Made by a program: the position numbers and the translations under genes
Shown here: one piece after another, positions 42,958-53,149 of the stretch
How the letters are laid out: every line of letters begins with the position of its first letter
Position numbering within the stretch: position 1 is the first letter of the stretch
Notes under the pieces: generated by a model
What the model was told of the DNA's origin: nothing
Databases searched by the model: none
What the model saw: only the letters and a program-made list of their open reading frames with translations
From: Rhizobium phaseoli
GTDB lineage: Bacteria; Pseudomonadota; Alphaproteobacteria; Rhizobiales; Rhizobiaceae
NCBI RefSeq assembly: GCF_010668805.1
Contig: NZ_WUFT01000003.1
Coordinates: forward strand, 62,001-126,000
Direction: 5' to 3'
Length of the DNA stretch: 64,000 nucleotides

Positions 42958-44208
42958 ATGTCTCCAATTGCCGATTTTGATCCGAAACCGCGCCGCGCGT
43001 CCGTTGCCGTCGATGTCGGCGGCGTCATCGTCGGCGGCGGGGCGCCGGTTGTCGTGCAATCGATGACGAACACTGACACGGCCGATATCGATTCGACCGT
43101 CGCCCAGGTCGCCGCTCTCCACCGGGCGGGCTCGGAGCTGGTGCGCATCACCGTCGACCGCGACGAGAGTGCGGCCGCCGTGCCGAAGATCCGCGAGCGG
43201 CTGTTGCGGCTTGGCATGGACGTGCCGTTGATCGGCGACTTCCATTATATCGGCCACAAACTGCTTGCCGATCATCCTGATTGTGCCGCAGCGCTGGCGA
43301 AATACCGCATCAATCCCGGCAATGTCGGCTTCAAGGACAAGAAGGATAAACAGTTCGCCGAGATCATCGAGATGGCGATCCGCCACGACAAGCCGGTGCG
43401 CATCGGCGTCAACTGGGGTTCGCTCGATCAGGATCTTTTGACGGCGCTGATGGACGAGAATGCTAGAGCCGGTTCGCCGCTTTCGGCTCGGCAGGTGACC
43501 CGCGAGGCGATCGTGCAATCGGCGCTGCTTTCGGCAGCCCTTGCCGAAGAGATCGGCCTGCCGCGCAACCGCATCATCCTGTCGGCCAAGGTCAGCCAGG
43601 TCCAGGACCTGATCGCCGTCAATTCCATGCTTGCCGAACGCTCCAATCATGCGCTTCATCTCGGCCTGACCGAAGCCGGCATGGGCACCAAGGGCATCGT
43701 CGCCTCGTCGGCGGCGATGGGCTTCGTGCTGCAGCACGGCATCGGCGATACGATCCGCGTGTCGCTGACGCCGGAGCCGAACGGGGACCGCACGCGCGAA
43801 GTTCAGGTGGCGCAGGAAATCTTGCAGGTCATGGGCTTCCGCCAATTCATCCCTGTCGTTGCCGCCTGTCCCGGCTGCGGACGCACGACGTCGACGGTGT
43901 TCCAGGAACTCGCCCAGAACATCCAGAACGATATCCGCAAGAACATGCCGATCTGGCGCGAGAAATATCCCGGCGTCGAGGCGCTCAACGTCGCCGTCAT
44001 GGGCTGCATCGTCAACGGGCCTGGCGAAAGCAAACATGCCGATATCGGGATTTCGCTTCCCGGCACCGGCGAGACCCCGGCCGCCCCCGTCTTCATCGAC
44101 GGCAAGAAGGCGCTGACGCTGCGCGGTCCTAATATCGCTGCCGACTTTGAGGCGCTCGTCGTCGACTATATCGAGAAGCGTTTCGGCCAGCGGACGGCGG
44201 CGGAATGA
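42958..44208 (+). CDS. ispG: 4-hydroxy-3-methylbut-2-en-1-yl diphosphate synthase IspG (GcpE)
   Basis: A 416-aa iron-sulfur enzyme of the non-mevalonate isoprenoid pathway; it converts methylerythritol cyclodiphosphate to HMBPP. The N-terminal TIM-barrel part has [20 protein letters not shown] and IGDFHYIGH; the C-terminal part has the 4Fe-4S ligands in CPGCGRT and [12 protein letters not shown] 42958 has AGGA eight bases upstream; a GTG five codons earlier is less likely. The hisC-type gene begins 16 bp after its stop, and a polyprenyl synthase is encoded close by, linking it to isoprenoid supply. Confidence 0.96.
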   Translation: MSPIADFDPKPRRASVAVDVGGVIVGGGAPVVVQSMTNTDTADIDSTVAQVAALHRAGSELVRITVDRDESAAAVPKIRERLLRLGMDVPLIGDFHYIGHKLLADHPDCAAALAKYRINPGNVGFKDKKDKQFAEIIEMAIRHDKPVRIGVNWGSLDQDLLTALMDENARAGSPLSARQVTREAIVQSALLSAALAEEIGLPRNRIILSAKVSQVQDLIAVNSMLAERSNHALHLGLTEAGMGTKGIVASSAAMGFVLQHGIGDTIRVSLTPEPNGDRTREVQVAQEILQVMGFRQFIPVVAACPGCGRTTSTVFQELAQNIQNDIRKNMPIWREKYPGVEALNVAVMGCIVNGPGESKHADIGISLPGTGETPAAPVFIDGKKALTLRGPNIAADFEALVVDYIEKRFGQRTAAE

Positions 44209-44224
44209 AGGTCGGCGAATTCGC

Positions 44225-45286
<1,062 letters not shown>

Positions 45287-45295
45287 TCCGACGAT

Positions 45296-46210
45296 TCAGC
45301 TCTTCCGGTCGGCGATGAAATGCGCCGCAGCAGTAAGGGTCGAGGCGCGGGCGCCGTAGGGGGCAAGCAGCGTCTCGGCATCGCGGACATGCTGGCGGAG
45401 CTGGGCTTCGGCCCATTCGATGCCGTGCAGCGCCACAAGCGTTCCCTTGCCGCGGGCTGCATCCTTGCCGGTCGCCTTGCCCATGGTCGCAGTGTCCGAG
45501 GTCAGGTCGAGGATGTCGTCGGCCAGTTGGAAGGCAAGTCCGATCTTTTCGCCGAAGGCGCGCAGGCGGCGGCGATCTTCCGGCGGGCTGGCCGAGATGA
45601 GGGCGCCGGCTTCGCAGGCAAAGCGGATCAGCGCGCCTGTTTTCATCGCCTGCAGGCGGATGATGCCGGCCTCGTCAGGCGCTTGTCTTTCTGCCGCGAG
45701 ATCGAGCGCCTGGCCACCGGCCATGCCGCCGAGACCGGCGGCGCGAGCAAGAGCCAGCACCAGCGATGCCTTGCTCGTTTCGGGAAGGGCTGTTTCCGGC
45801 GTGGCGATGATGTCGAAGGCGTAGGTCAGCAGGCTGTCGCCTGCGAGGATCGCGGTGGCTTCGTCGAATTTTTTGTGGACCGTCGGTTTGCCGCGGCGGA
45901 GATCATCATCGTCCATGGCCGGCAGGTCGTCATGCACGAGAGAATAGCAGTGAACGCATTCGAGTGCGGCGCCGACGCGAAGCGCCGCCGCGGCGTCACC
46001 GCCGAGAAGGGCGGCACTTTCGACGACGAGCAGTGGGCGCAGTCGCTTGCCACCGTTCAACACGGCATAATGCATGGCGTCGCGCAGCGTCTCAGGTCTG
46101 ACGATTTCATCGGACAGAGGGCTCGGTGACAGCAATGCGTCGAGCAGCGCCTCGATCTCGCGGGCGTTGTTCCTCAGCCTCGTCTCGAAAGTGTCCCGGT
46201 TCGCGTCCAT
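45296..46210 (-). CDS. ispA: Farnesyl/geranyl diphosphate synthase (IspA type)
   Basis: A 304-aa all-helical trans-prenyltransferase that condenses IPP with allylic diphosphates. The two aspartate-rich motifs are visible: DDLPAMDDDD (with the two-residue insertion of IspA-type enzymes) and DDILD. GGKRLRPLL and KTGALIRFACEAGA are also conserved. ATG 46210 (MDANRDTF) is chosen because upstream codons are not family-like; its ribosome site is poor. It converges with hisC, with 9 bp between stops, and is divergent from mtgA. Confidence 0.93.
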   Translation of the reverse strand: MDANRDTFETRLRNNAREIEALLDALLSPSPLSDEIVRPETLRDAMHYAVLNGGKRLRPLLVVESAALLGGDAAAALRVGAALECVHCYSLVHDDLPAMDDDDLRRGKPTVHKKFDEATAILAGDSLLTYAFDIIATPETALPETSKASLVLALARAAGLGGMAGGQALDLAAERQAPDEAGIIRLQAMKTGALIRFACEAGALISASPPEDRRRLRAFGEKIGLAFQLADDILDLTSDTATMGKATGKDAARGKGTLVALHGIEWAEAQLRQHVRDAETLLAPYGARASTLTAAAHFIADRKS

Positions 46211-46381
46211 GGGCGCTGTTTGGCATGAGCGCCCCCGGGCTTGCAACGGAATTGTCGATGGCGCAGCAAGATTTGCCACGCACTCTGGCATAAGCTTCGT
46301 ACAGGCGCTATGACAACGACAGGGGCGAAATCGGGCTGGGGAACATTGGATATAGCGCCGGAGAGAGAGGACAGCGTCGAC

Positions 46382-47083
46382 ATGCCGGCTCGTCGGCAAT
46401 GGTTCGGAGACCGGCGTCTATTGAAGCGCATTGTCCTTGCCGTGCTGATCGTGCTGATCCTTCCCTACGCGCTGATCTTTTTCTATCTTCTGCCGTTTAT
46501 TCACCCGGTCTCGACGCTGATGCTGCGCGATCTCGTGCTGTTGCGCGGTTACGACAGGCAATGGGTGTCGCTTGATAACATCGCCCCGGTTCTGGTGCAG
46601 TCGGTGATGATGTCAGAGGACGGGCAATATTGCTTTCACGGCGGCGTCGACTGGGCGGAAATGCGGATGCTGGTCGAGGATACGCTGAAAGGTCAGGCGA
46701 CGCGCGGCGGCAGCACCATCCCGATGCAGACGGCTAAGAACCTCTTTCTCTGGAACGGCCGCTCCTTCGTGCGCAAGGCGATAGAGCTTCCGCTCGCGGT
46801 CTCCACGGATTTCGTCCTGTCGAAACGGCGGCTGATGGAAATCTATCTGAACATCGCCGAATGGGGTCCTGGCATTTACGGCATCGAGGCTGCGGCCCAG
46901 CATCATTTCAAGGTGCCGGCGTCGAAACTGACGCGACGCCAGGCATCGCTGCTTGCCGTTTCGTTGCCGAACCCGATCGACCGCAATGCCGGTAAACCAG
47001 GACGAGGCCTTCGCCGGCTTGCCGGCGTGATCGAGAGGCGCGCGCAGGGCTCGGGCGATTACATCAAGTGCATCTATAGGTGA
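46382..47083 (+). CDS. mtgA: Monofunctional biosynthetic peptidoglycan transglycosylase MtgA
   Basis: A 233-aa inner-membrane protein with one N-terminal span (residues about 18-40) and a periplasmic GT51 domain that polymerises lipid II into glycan chains. The catalytic region reads [15 protein letters not shown] (active-site Glu), followed by [17 protein letters not shown] and [19 protein letters not shown]. The start MPARRQW gives the usual family length and has GAGAGAGGA upstream; ATG 46310 would add 24 residues. Confidence 0.92.
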   Translation: MPARRQWFGDRRLLKRIVLAVLIVLILPYALIFFYLLPFIHPVSTLMLRDLVLLRGYDRQWVSLDNIAPVLVQSVMMSEDGQYCFHGGVDWAEMRMLVEDTLKGQATRGGSTIPMQTAKNLFLWNGRSFVRKAIELPLAVSTDFVLSKRRLMEIYLNIAEWGPGIYGIEAAAQHHFKVPASKLTRRQASLLAVSLPNPIDRNAGKPGRGLRRLAGVIERRAQGSGDYIKCIYR

Positions 47084-47100
47084 GATCGGAACTTATGGTT

Positions 47101-47203
47101 ACAGCGCCGCGCGTCCTTTCAAGCGCGTACAAGGACGCTGCAAGGCCTTGAATTGCTGCATAAGTTTGTCCTTGAATCGATCGCGCTTTAATGAATTATG
47201 CAG
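47101..47203. repeat. Two-hairpin rhizobial intergenic repeat, family C copy 1
   Basis: A first imperfect hairpin starts CAGCGCCGCGCG and ends GGACGCTG (47102-47140). A second has CTGCATAA/TTATGCAG arms (47156-47163 with 47196-47203). A second copy of the composite lies at 49135-49240. Confidence 0.7.
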
Positions 47204-47283
47204 GAGAAGGGCCAAACGTCATCTGACATTCTTGGTTCTGCCATATGGGCGAACGCAGTCCAACTGGAGCCCCTGAGTCGCCC

Positions 47284-48006
47284 ATGACCATTACGACGCT
47301 TTCGCAAGAGCTTCTCTCTTACTCGAAGACGCACAATCCGAACCCACCTGCGCATCTCGGCAGCCGCTATCGCAAGGTCGGCGGTTTTCTGCCGGAAGCC
47401 GGCAATACCATCGTCTGCCATCTCAAGAAGGGTTCGCAGACGCAGGCGGCTTTGATCGAGGCGCGTGAGAGATATCTGGCGATGCCCGAAGCTCCACAGT
47501 TCCTCTTCACGTCGATCTCCAGCCTTCACATGACGCTGTTCGAAGGCACCATCGAGACCAGCCGCAGGCAGGATTGCTGGCCGGGCGATCTCCCTCTCGA
47601 TACGCCGATCGACGACATGACCGAACTGATGGCGGCGCGGCTCGAGGGTTTCTCGATGGCCGAGCCATTTAAGGTCGCGATCGTCGAAGCTCGCCCGTCG
47701 GGCCTGCTCGTCGACGGGGCGACGGAGAACGACTGCAAGGTCATGCGCGCCTGGCGCAACGCGTTTGCCGATCTTCTCGGCTACCGCCAGCCGACCCACG
47801 AGGACTACAAGTTCCACGTGACCTTCGCCTATGCGATCGAACGGTTGGAGGACGAAGCCTTGCCGCGCTGGCAGGCAATGCTCGATGAGGTCGCCGACGA
47901 TATCCGCCGCAAGGCCCCTGTTTTAGAACTGGCACCGCCGGCATTCTGTGTGTTCGAGGACATGAACCATTTCAACGAATTGCTGATTTTCGATTTCGAC
48001 GCCTGA
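47284..48006 (+). CDS. DUF1868 / 2H-phosphoesterase-like protein
   Basis: A 240-aa protein with two HxT motifs, SSLHMTLFEG near residue 80 and YKFHVTFAYA near residue 180, the signature of 2H phosphoesterases. These enzymes act on cyclic phosphodiesters or RNA 2',3'-ends. The rest fits the DUF1868 family. The specific substrate is unknown. I chose ATG 47284; ATG 47245 is an alternative thirteen codons earlier. The GST gene starts 12 bp after its stop, so the two are probably co-transcribed. Confidence 0.82.
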   Translation: MTITTLSQELLSYSKTHNPNPPAHLGSRYRKVGGFLPEAGNTIVCHLKKGSQTQAALIEARERYLAMPEAPQFLFTSISSLHMTLFEGTIETSRRQDCWPGDLPLDTPIDDMTELMAARLEGFSMAEPFKVAIVEARPSGLLVDGATENDCKVMRAWRNAFADLLGYRQPTHEDYKFHVTFAYAIERLEDEALPRWQAMLDEVADDIRRKAPVLELAPPAFCVFEDMNHFNELLIFDFDA

Positions 48007-48018
48007 CGGGAGAGGCCC

Positions 48019-48666
48019 ATGGCTAGACCGACGCTCTACATCGCCAACAAGAATTATTCCTCCTGGTCGTTCCGGCCCTGGATGGCGCTGACGGGCGTGG
48101 GCATCGATTTCGAGGAGGTGCTGATCCCTTTCGACGACGCGGGCGGCAATCCCAATATCAAGGCGGTCTCTCCGACCGGGCGCGTGCCGCTTCTGCAGCA
48201 TGGCGCATTGAAAATCTGGGAATCGCTGGCGATCATCGAATATGCCGCCGAGCTTTATCCGGACGCCGGGCTTCTGCCCGCGGATCGCGCCCAGCGGGCG
48301 CTCGCCCGTTCGGTTTCGATGGAAATGCTCTCGAGCTTCCGGGCTCTGCGCGGCGCCTGCCCGATGAATATTCGCCGGCCGAAGGCCAGGATCGCACTGC
48401 CGGACGGGGTCGAGGCCGATATCAACCGCATCGAGACGATCTGGCGGGATCTGTTGCAGCAATCCGGCGGGCCGTTTCTCTTCGGCACATTCGGGGCCGC
48501 CGATGCGATGTTTGCACCGGTCGTCAACCGGTTCGAGATCTATGACCTCGTCAGCGGGGACGATACCCTCGCCTATATGGCAACCATGAAGGCGCATCCG
48601 GCCTGGCGCAAATGGGAAGAGGCAGCCCGCGCCGAGACTTGGATCGTGCCGGAAGACGAAGTCTGA
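48019..48666 (+). CDS. Glutathione S-transferase family protein
   Basis: A 215-aa cytoplasmic GST. The thioredoxin-like N-terminal domain starts LYIANKNYSSWSFRPWMAL, where the serine pair after NY occupies the catalytic position of this subgroup. VSPTGRVPLLQHGALKIWES carries the glutathione-binding cis-proline and ES pair. The C-terminal helical domain contains FGAADAMFAPVVNRF. It is probably a detoxification or redox enzyme. GGGAGAGG precedes the ATG; it follows the DUF1868 gene by 12 bp. Confidence 0.92.
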   Translation: MARPTLYIANKNYSSWSFRPWMALTGVGIDFEEVLIPFDDAGGNPNIKAVSPTGRVPLLQHGALKIWESLAIIEYAAELYPDAGLLPADRAQRALARSVSMEMLSSFRALRGACPMNIRRPKARIALPDGVEADINRIETIWRDLLQQSGGPFLFGTFGAADAMFAPVVNRFEIYDLVSGDDTLAYMATMKAHPAWRKWEEAARAETWIVPEDEV

Positions 48667-48820
48667 TATGGAATCATCGGCATCGCAAAAAATACGCATG
48701 GGGACTGGTCAAGGCCACCCCTTGCATGTATAAGCGCGCCAAATTCCGAAATCGCGACATGTCCGTTTCGGCCGCCGGTGTGGCCGTGGGAATGTTTTGC
48801 CCGCAAGTGGAGTAAGAGAA

Positions 48821-49006
48821 ATGGCTGTACCGAAGAGAAAAACAAGCCCGTCCAAGCGCGGTATGCGCCGTTCGGCAGACGCCCTGAAGGCTCCGACCTA
48901 CGTCGAAGACAAGAACTCCGGCGAACTGCGCCGCCCGCACCATATCGACCTGAAGACCGGCATGTATCGCGGCCGCCAGGTTCTGACGCCGAAGGAAAGC
49001 GCATAA
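48821..49006 (+). CDS. rpmF: 50S ribosomal protein L32
   Basis: A 61-aa basic ribosomal protein. It begins [20 protein letters not shown], the conserved L32 start, and continues [20 protein letters not shown]. The family zinc-ligand cysteines are absent, as in other alphaproteobacterial L32. TGGAGTAAGAG precedes the ATG. It is followed 32 bp later by a strong terminator, so it is its own transcription unit. Confidence 0.97.
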
Positions 49007-49037
49007 TTTCCGATCCGGCTTGTCTGATCGAAGTTGC

Positions 49038-49069
49038 AAGGCCGGCCTCAAGCCGGCCTTTTGCTTTTC
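49038..49069 (+). terminator. Rho-independent terminator of rpmF
   Basis: A 9-bp stem (AAGGCCGGC/GCCGGCCTT) with a CTCAA loop is followed by TTGCTTTT. Confidence 0.85.
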
Positions 49070-49134
49070 GGCGATATAATATTTGCAATGACTTGCAGTG
49101 TGGCAGCGGTTTGGCGCAGTATTCTTCCAGCCCG

Positions 49135-49240
49135 CTACAGCGCCGTGCATCTTCTCAGGCGCGCAAAGGACGCTGTAGCACTTTGAATCGACGCAATATG
49201 CTTTGCGAAAATCGAATCTGATTTTCGCAAAGCATATTGC
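49135..49240. repeat. Two-hairpin rhizobial intergenic repeat, family C copy 2
   Basis: The first hairpin has CTACAGCG/CGCTGTAG arms (49135-49142 with 49171-49178). The second is a perfect 21-bp inverted repeat (49193-49213 with 49220-49240) with a GAATCT centre. The first half matches the copy at 47101 in sequence, the second half mainly in structure. Confidence 0.8.
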
Positions 49241-49255
49241 GCTGGGAGATTGCCG

Positions 49256-49663
49256 ATGATCGCCGCCATGCCTCTGATGATTATCCCGTTTATTCTCTAC
49301 AATCTGGCGATGCTGGGCCTGATGGGCGATGGCGGCATTCCGGCCCTGCAGCATGATATCATCGTGCTGTCGATGATCTCGGGCGCGATATGGAGCATGG
49401 CGCTCGGCGATCTCATTATCGTTATAGCGCTTGTCGTGCTGTTCTTCGAAATCCTGAAGGCAACCAGAACCGGGCCCGGCAACCTTATCAACCACATGCT
49501 GTCGATGCTGGTTTTCATCGCCTTCCTGGTCGAGTTTCTACTCGTCCGGGACGCTGCGACGCAGGTATTCTTCATTTTGATGACGATCGCTCTGATCGAT
49601 GTGATCGGCGGCTTTGCCGTCTCGATCCGGAGCGCCGGGCGGGATGTTTCTATCGGCTTATAG
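49256..49663 (+). CDS. Conserved four-span inner-membrane protein
   Basis: A 135-aa hydrophobic protein with four predicted spans: PLMIIPFILYNLAMLGL near the start, a span near residues 45-65 (DLIIVIALVVLFFEI), another near 80-95 (MLSMLVFIAFLVEFLLV) and a last one near 105-120. Function unknown. ATG 49256 has GGGAG eight bases upstream. It begins 15 bp after the perfect 21-bp inverted repeat and its stop overlaps the phaR stop tail to tail by 6 bp. Confidence 0.75.
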   Translation: MIAAMPLMIIPFILYNLAMLGLMGDGGIPALQHDIIVLSMISGAIWSMALGDLIIVIALVVLFFEILKATRTGPGNLINHMLSMLVFIAFLVEFLLVRDAATQVFFILMTIALIDVIGGFAVSIRSAGRDVSIGL

Positions 49664-50230
49664 ATTGTCGAGCTTGTTCTGAAGGGCGCGGAGCTGTTCC
49701 TTCAATTCATCGATATCCTTGGCTTCGGCTTTGCGGCTTTCCTTGGCGGGCGGCGTCATGAAGGGTGAGAACATCTGCATGGCCTGCTGAAACAGCTCGG
49801 TATTGCGGCGAACCTGGTCCTCGACCATCTGCATCGGCAGCTGCAGGTTCTTGCCGAGCGGCGTTTCGCCCAAGGCACGGTTCACCTGCTCGCGCATCTG
49901 AGACTGCTGTTCGGCGAAGGCGCGCATCGAATGTTCGAGAAAGCTCGGCACGACCATCTGCATCTGGTCGCCGTAATAGGTGATGAGCTGGCGCAGGAAG
50001 GAGATCGGGAGAAGCGTGTTGCCGGTCTTCGATTCCTGTTCGAAGATGATCTGGGTCAGCACCGAGTGGGTGATGTCATCTCCGCTTTTTGCATCCTGGA
50101 CGGTAAAATCTTCGCCTTTCTTCACCATCTCCGCCAGGTCTTCCAGCGTGACGTAGGTGCTGGTGCCCGTATTGTATAGCCGTCGATTGGCGTATTTCTT
50201 GATGACTATCTGACCCTCATGCTTCGCCAT
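49658..50230 (-). CDS. phaR: Polyhydroxyalkanoate synthesis regulator PhaR
   Basis: A 190-aa regulator. The N-terminal PHB/PHA accumulation DNA-binding domain is plain: IVIKKYANRRLYNTGTSTYV and TLEDLAEMVKKGEDFTVQDA (residues about 8-48). A glutamine/methionine-rich helical part and a final coiled coil (DIDELKEQLRALQNKLDNL) follow. PhaR represses phasin and related genes and is released when it binds nascent PHB granules; in rhizobia (AniA) it also affects exopolysaccharide and carbon flow. It is divergent from phaA, separated by 238 bp. Confidence 0.95.
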   Translation of the reverse strand: MAKHEGQIVIKKYANRRLYNTGTSTYVTLEDLAEMVKKGEDFTVQDAKSGDDITHSVLTQIIFEQESKTGNTLLPISFLRQLITYYGDQMQMVVPSFLEHSMRAFAEQQSQMREQVNRALGETPLGKNLQLPMQMVEDQVRRNTELFQQAMQMFSPFMTPPAKESRKAEAKDIDELKEQLRALQNKLDNL

Positions 50231-50468
50231 ATCAGTCTCCTGGACCCCCGTCTGAATTATGGATATTCCTCCACTTCAGACTGTAAACGCAAAAGAAGGC
50301 CGGTGACAATCTCTTTGTGCGATGCGGCAAACCTTTAACAGAGCAGATGAATCGGGCTTTCGCAGGCTCTGCCGAAAAATGACCGCAGCCGGTCTTCGCG
50401 TTTGACTTGCGCTCCAAGCTTTGCCAGTTTCCTCTTATGTAAGTGAGACGAAAACGAGGAGCGTCCCC

Positions 50469-51650
50469 ATGAGCAATTCATCCATCGTCATCGCCAGCGC
50501 AGGTCGAACAGCAGTGGGCTCGTTCAACGGCGCTTTCGCAACGGTCCCTGCGCATGAGCTCGGGGCGGCCGTCATCAAGGGTGCGCTCGCGCGCGCCGGC
50601 GTCGATGCCGGCGAAGTGGACGAGGTGATCCTCGGCCAGGTGCTCGCTGCCGGCGAGGGCCAGAACCCGGCCCGCCAGGCGGCGATGAAGGCCGGCATTC
50701 CGAATGAAGCGACGGCCTGGGGCGTCAATCAGCTCTGCGGTTCGGGTCTGCGCGCCGTTGCACTCGGCATGCAACAGATCGCCAACGGCGACGCCAAGAT
50801 CATCGTTGCCGGCGGCCAGGAATCGATGTCGATGGCGCCGCATGCCATGCATTTGCGCGGCGGCGTCAAGATGGGCGACGCGAAGATGATCGACACGATG
50901 ATCAAGGACGGCCTGACCGATGCCTTCCATGGCTACCACATGGGGATCACCGCCGAAAATGTCGCGCGTCAGTGGCAGCTTTCGCGCGACGAGCAGGATC
51001 GGTTCGCCGTCGCCTCGCAGAACAAGGCTGAGGCGGCGCAGAAGGCCGGCCGCTTTGCCGACGAGATCATCCCCTACATCATCCAGACGCGTAAGGGCGA
51101 CGTTACGGTCGATGCCGACGAATATATCCGCCACGGCGCTACGCTGGAGGCGATGGGCAAGCTGCGCCCGGCCTTCGACAAGGAGGGCACCGTTACGGCC
51201 GCGAATGCGTCCGGCCTCAATGACGGTGCGGCCGCAGCGGTGCTGATGAGCGAAGCGGAGGCGGTCCGGCGCGGCATCCAGCCGCTCGCCCGCATCGTTT
51301 CCTGGGCAACGGCGGGCGTCGATCCGCAGATCATGGGCACCGGCCCGATCCCGGCTTCCCGCAAGGCGCTCGAAAAGGCCGGCTGGTCGGTCGGCGATCT
51401 CGATCTTGTCGAGGCCAATGAGGCTTTTGCAGCGCAAGCCTGCGCCGTCACCAAGGATCTCGGATGGGATCCTGCGATCGTCAACGTCAACGGCGGGGCA
51501 ATCGCCATCGGCCATCCGATCGGTGCTTCCGGCGCGCGCGTTCTCAATACGCTGTTGTTCGAAATGAAGCGCCGCGGCGCCAAGAAGGGTCTTGCCACGC
51601 TTTGCATCGGCGGCGGCATGGGTGTCGCCATGTGCTTCGAAGCACTTTAA
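50469..51650 (+). CDS. phaA: Acetyl-CoA acetyltransferase (beta-ketothiolase) PhaA
   Basis: A 393-aa biosynthetic thiolase joining two acetyl-CoA into acetoacetyl-CoA, the first step of polyhydroxybutyrate synthesis. The catalytic residues are visible: nucleophile C90 in [11 protein letters not shown]349 in [10 protein letters not shown] and C379 in [11 protein letters not shown] 50469 ([19 protein letters not shown]) has GAGGAG upstream; the longer frame lacks a site. phaB follows after 70 bp, and phaR is divergent upstream. Confidence 0.96.
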   Translation: MSNSSIVIASAGRTAVGSFNGAFATVPAHELGAAVIKGALARAGVDAGEVDEVILGQVLAAGEGQNPARQAAMKAGIPNEATAWGVNQLCGSGLRAVALGMQQIANGDAKIIVAGGQESMSMAPHAMHLRGGVKMGDAKMIDTMIKDGLTDAFHGYHMGITAENVARQWQLSRDEQDRFAVASQNKAEAAQKAGRFADEIIPYIIQTRKGDVTVDADEYIRHGATLEAMGKLRPAFDKEGTVTAANASGLNDGAAAAVLMSEAEAVRRGIQPLARIVSWATAGVDPQIMGTGPIPASRKALEKAGWSVGDLDLVEANEAFAAQACAVTKDLGWDPAIVNVNGGAIAIGHPIGASGARVLNTLLFEMKRRGAKKGLATLCIGGGMGVAMCFEAL

Positions 51651-51720
51651 ATAGCATACGATCCGTCATTGATTGAAAATCTCGCCACAAGGCGGGGCGA
51701 AAACAAAAAGGGAGCGGAAC

Positions 51721-52446
51721 ATGAGCAGAGTGGCTGTGGTCACCGGGGGAACGCGCGGCATCGGCGCGGCCATATCCATGGCGTTGAAAAATGCCGGATA
51801 CAGAGTTGCTGCCAATTATGCCGGCAACGACGAGAAGGCCAAAGCCTTCCACGACGTTACCGGCGTCCCGGTGTTCAAATGGGATGTTTCGGATTACCTC
51901 GCTTGCGGCGAGGGGATTGCCAGGATCGAAAGCGAGATCGGGCCGGTCGAAATCCTTGTCAACAATGCGGGTATTACCCGTGACGCGATGTTCCACAAGA
52001 TGACGCCGCAGCAATGGCACGAGGTGATCAATACCAACCTCACCGGTCTGTTCAACATGACGCATCAGGTCTGGACCGGCATGCGCGACCGCAGCTTCGG
52101 CCGGATCGTCAACATCTCGTCGATCAACGGCCAGAAAGGCCAGATGGGTCAGGTGAACTATTCGGCAGCCAAGGCGGGCGATCTTGGCTTCACCAAGGCG
52201 CTGGCCCAGGAAGGGGCGGCCAAGAACATCACCGTCAATGCCATCTGCCCGGGTTATATCGGAACGGAGATGGTGCTTGCCGTGCCGGAAAAGGTGCTGA
52301 ACGAACGCATCATCCCGCAGATCCCCGTCGGCCGCCTCGGTGAGCCGGAAGAGATCGCGCGTTGCGTTACCTTCCTCGCCTCCGACGATGCCGGCTTCAT
52401 CACCGGTTCGACGCTGACGGCCAATGGTGGGCAGTTCTTCGCCTAA
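51721..52446 (+). CDS. phaB: Acetoacetyl-CoA reductase PhaB
   Basis: A 241-aa SDR that reduces acetoacetyl-CoA to (R)-3-hydroxybutyryl-CoA with NADPH, the second PHB step. It has TGGTRGIGAA at residues 8-17, NNAG, catalytic Ser in NISSINGQKGQMGQ, and Tyr/Lys in NYSAAKAG. The INGQKGQMGQVNYSAAKAG segment is diagnostic for PhaB. AAAGGGAGCGG precedes the ATG. It is the second gene of the phaAB operon and is followed by a repeat and a terminator. The polymerase gene phaC is not in the window. Confidence 0.96.
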   Translation: MSRVAVVTGGTRGIGAAISMALKNAGYRVAANYAGNDEKAKAFHDVTGVPVFKWDVSDYLACGEGIARIESEIGPVEILVNNAGITRDAMFHKMTPQQWHEVINTNLTGLFNMTHQVWTGMRDRSFGRIVNISSINGQKGQMGQVNYSAAKAGDLGFTKALAQEGAAKNITVNAICPGYIGTEMVLAVPEKVLNERIIPQIPVGRLGEPEEIARCVTFLASDDAGFITGSTLTANGGQFFA

Positions 52447-52447
52447 A

Positions 52448-52491
52448 GTCCGTCTCGCAAAACTGCATCGTCGTTTGCGATTACGACATGC
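52448..52491. repeat. Dispersed palindromic repeat, family A copy 2 (degenerate)
   Basis: CGCAAAA/TTTGCG arms followed by ATTACGACATGCGT resemble the element at 24773-24817; the outer stem is damaged. It begins two bases after the phaB stop. Confidence 0.55.
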
Positions 52492-52522
52492 GTCACTTTC
52501 CGAGTGGATCAGCGGTGGATTG

Positions 52523-52558
52523 AAGCAAGAGCGCGTCCGGTTGGGTGCGCTCTTGCTT
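52523..52558 (+). terminator. Terminator of phaAB
   Basis: A perfect 12-bp stem (AAGCAAGAGCGC/GCGCTCTTGCTT) with a 12-base loop, followed by ATTTC. The U tail is short. Confidence 0.65.
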
Positions 52559-52660
52559 ATTTCATGCCCGGTATGCGCATCCCCGCTTGCGCCTGGGCGT
52601 CAGTTGGGTTGGACTTCGGCGACCGATCGCCAACGCCTTGCCCGCGGGCGGAGCTAACAA

Positions 52661-52687
52661 AGAAAAACGGGCGCCAAAGCGCCCGTT
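52661..52687 (-). terminator. Terminator of the glycine-zipper lipoprotein gene
   Basis: A 9-bp stem (AACGGGCGC/GCGCCCGTT, loop CAAA) with an A run on its left, read as a U tail on the minus strand, 25 bp after the gene's stop. Confidence 0.75.
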
Positions 52688-52711
52688 GGGAGTCCGATAT
52701 GCTTTTGCGGA

Positions 52712-52966
52712 TCAGCAACGGGCCTCGTAGCGGCGGCCGTAACGGTCGCGATAGACGCAGTAGCCGCGGCGTTCGACCGAATGGCCAATAAGAGCGCCGG
52801 TCAGACCGCCGGCGACAGCGCCGACCGCGGCACCACCCCAGCTGTTGGTGACAACACCGCCGATGACCGCACCGGTGCCGGCGCCGATCGCGGTACCTTG
52901 CTCGGTCGCTGTGCAGGATGCCAGAGCGCCAACGAGCGCACCAATAAGAACAATCTTCTTCATCAT
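52712..52966 (-). CDS. Small glycine-zipper lipoprotein
   Basis: An 84-aa envelope protein. The signal peptide ends in a lipobox (ALASC, lipidated Cys at about residue 18). The mature part is a glycine zipper (GAGTGAVIGGVVTNSWGGAA and onward, GALIGHS) as in YMGG-like and outer-membrane 17-kDa antigen-like proteins, ending with a basic/tyrosine tail. GGGGAG precedes the first of two ATGs. The small DUF3309 gene lies just upstream on the same strand, so they may be co-transcribed. Confidence 0.85.
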   Translation of the reverse strand: MMKKIVLIGALVGALASCTATEQGTAIGAGTGAVIGGVVTNSWGGAAVGAVAGGLTGALIGHSVERRGYCVYRDRYGRRYEARC

Positions 52967-52993
52967 GTCGAAACTCCCCAGGTTTGTTGGCCT

Positions 52994-53149
52994 TTAGACG
53001 CGGCCCATGAGTACAAGAATAATGATAATCACGAGAACTAGCCCCAAACCGCCGGAAGGTCCATAGCCCCAGCCACGGCTATAACCCCAATTCGGCAAGG
53101 CTCCGATCAAGAGCAGAATGAGGATAACAAGAAGTATTGTGCCAAGCAT
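52994..53149 (-). CDS. DUF3309 small membrane protein, 51 aa
   Basis: A 51-aa protein with two hydrophobic segments (TILLVILILLLIGALP and LGLVLVIIIILVLMG) joined by NWGYSRGWGYGPSGG. This matches the DUF3309 family of tiny rhizobial/proteobacterial membrane proteins, often stress-linked, function unknown. ATG 53149 has AAGGAA seven bases upstream. The stop lies 27 bp before the start of the glycine-zipper lipoprotein gene. Confidence 0.8.
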   Translation of the reverse strand: MLGTILLVILILLLIGALPNWGYSRGWGYGPSGGLGLVLVIIIILVLMGRV

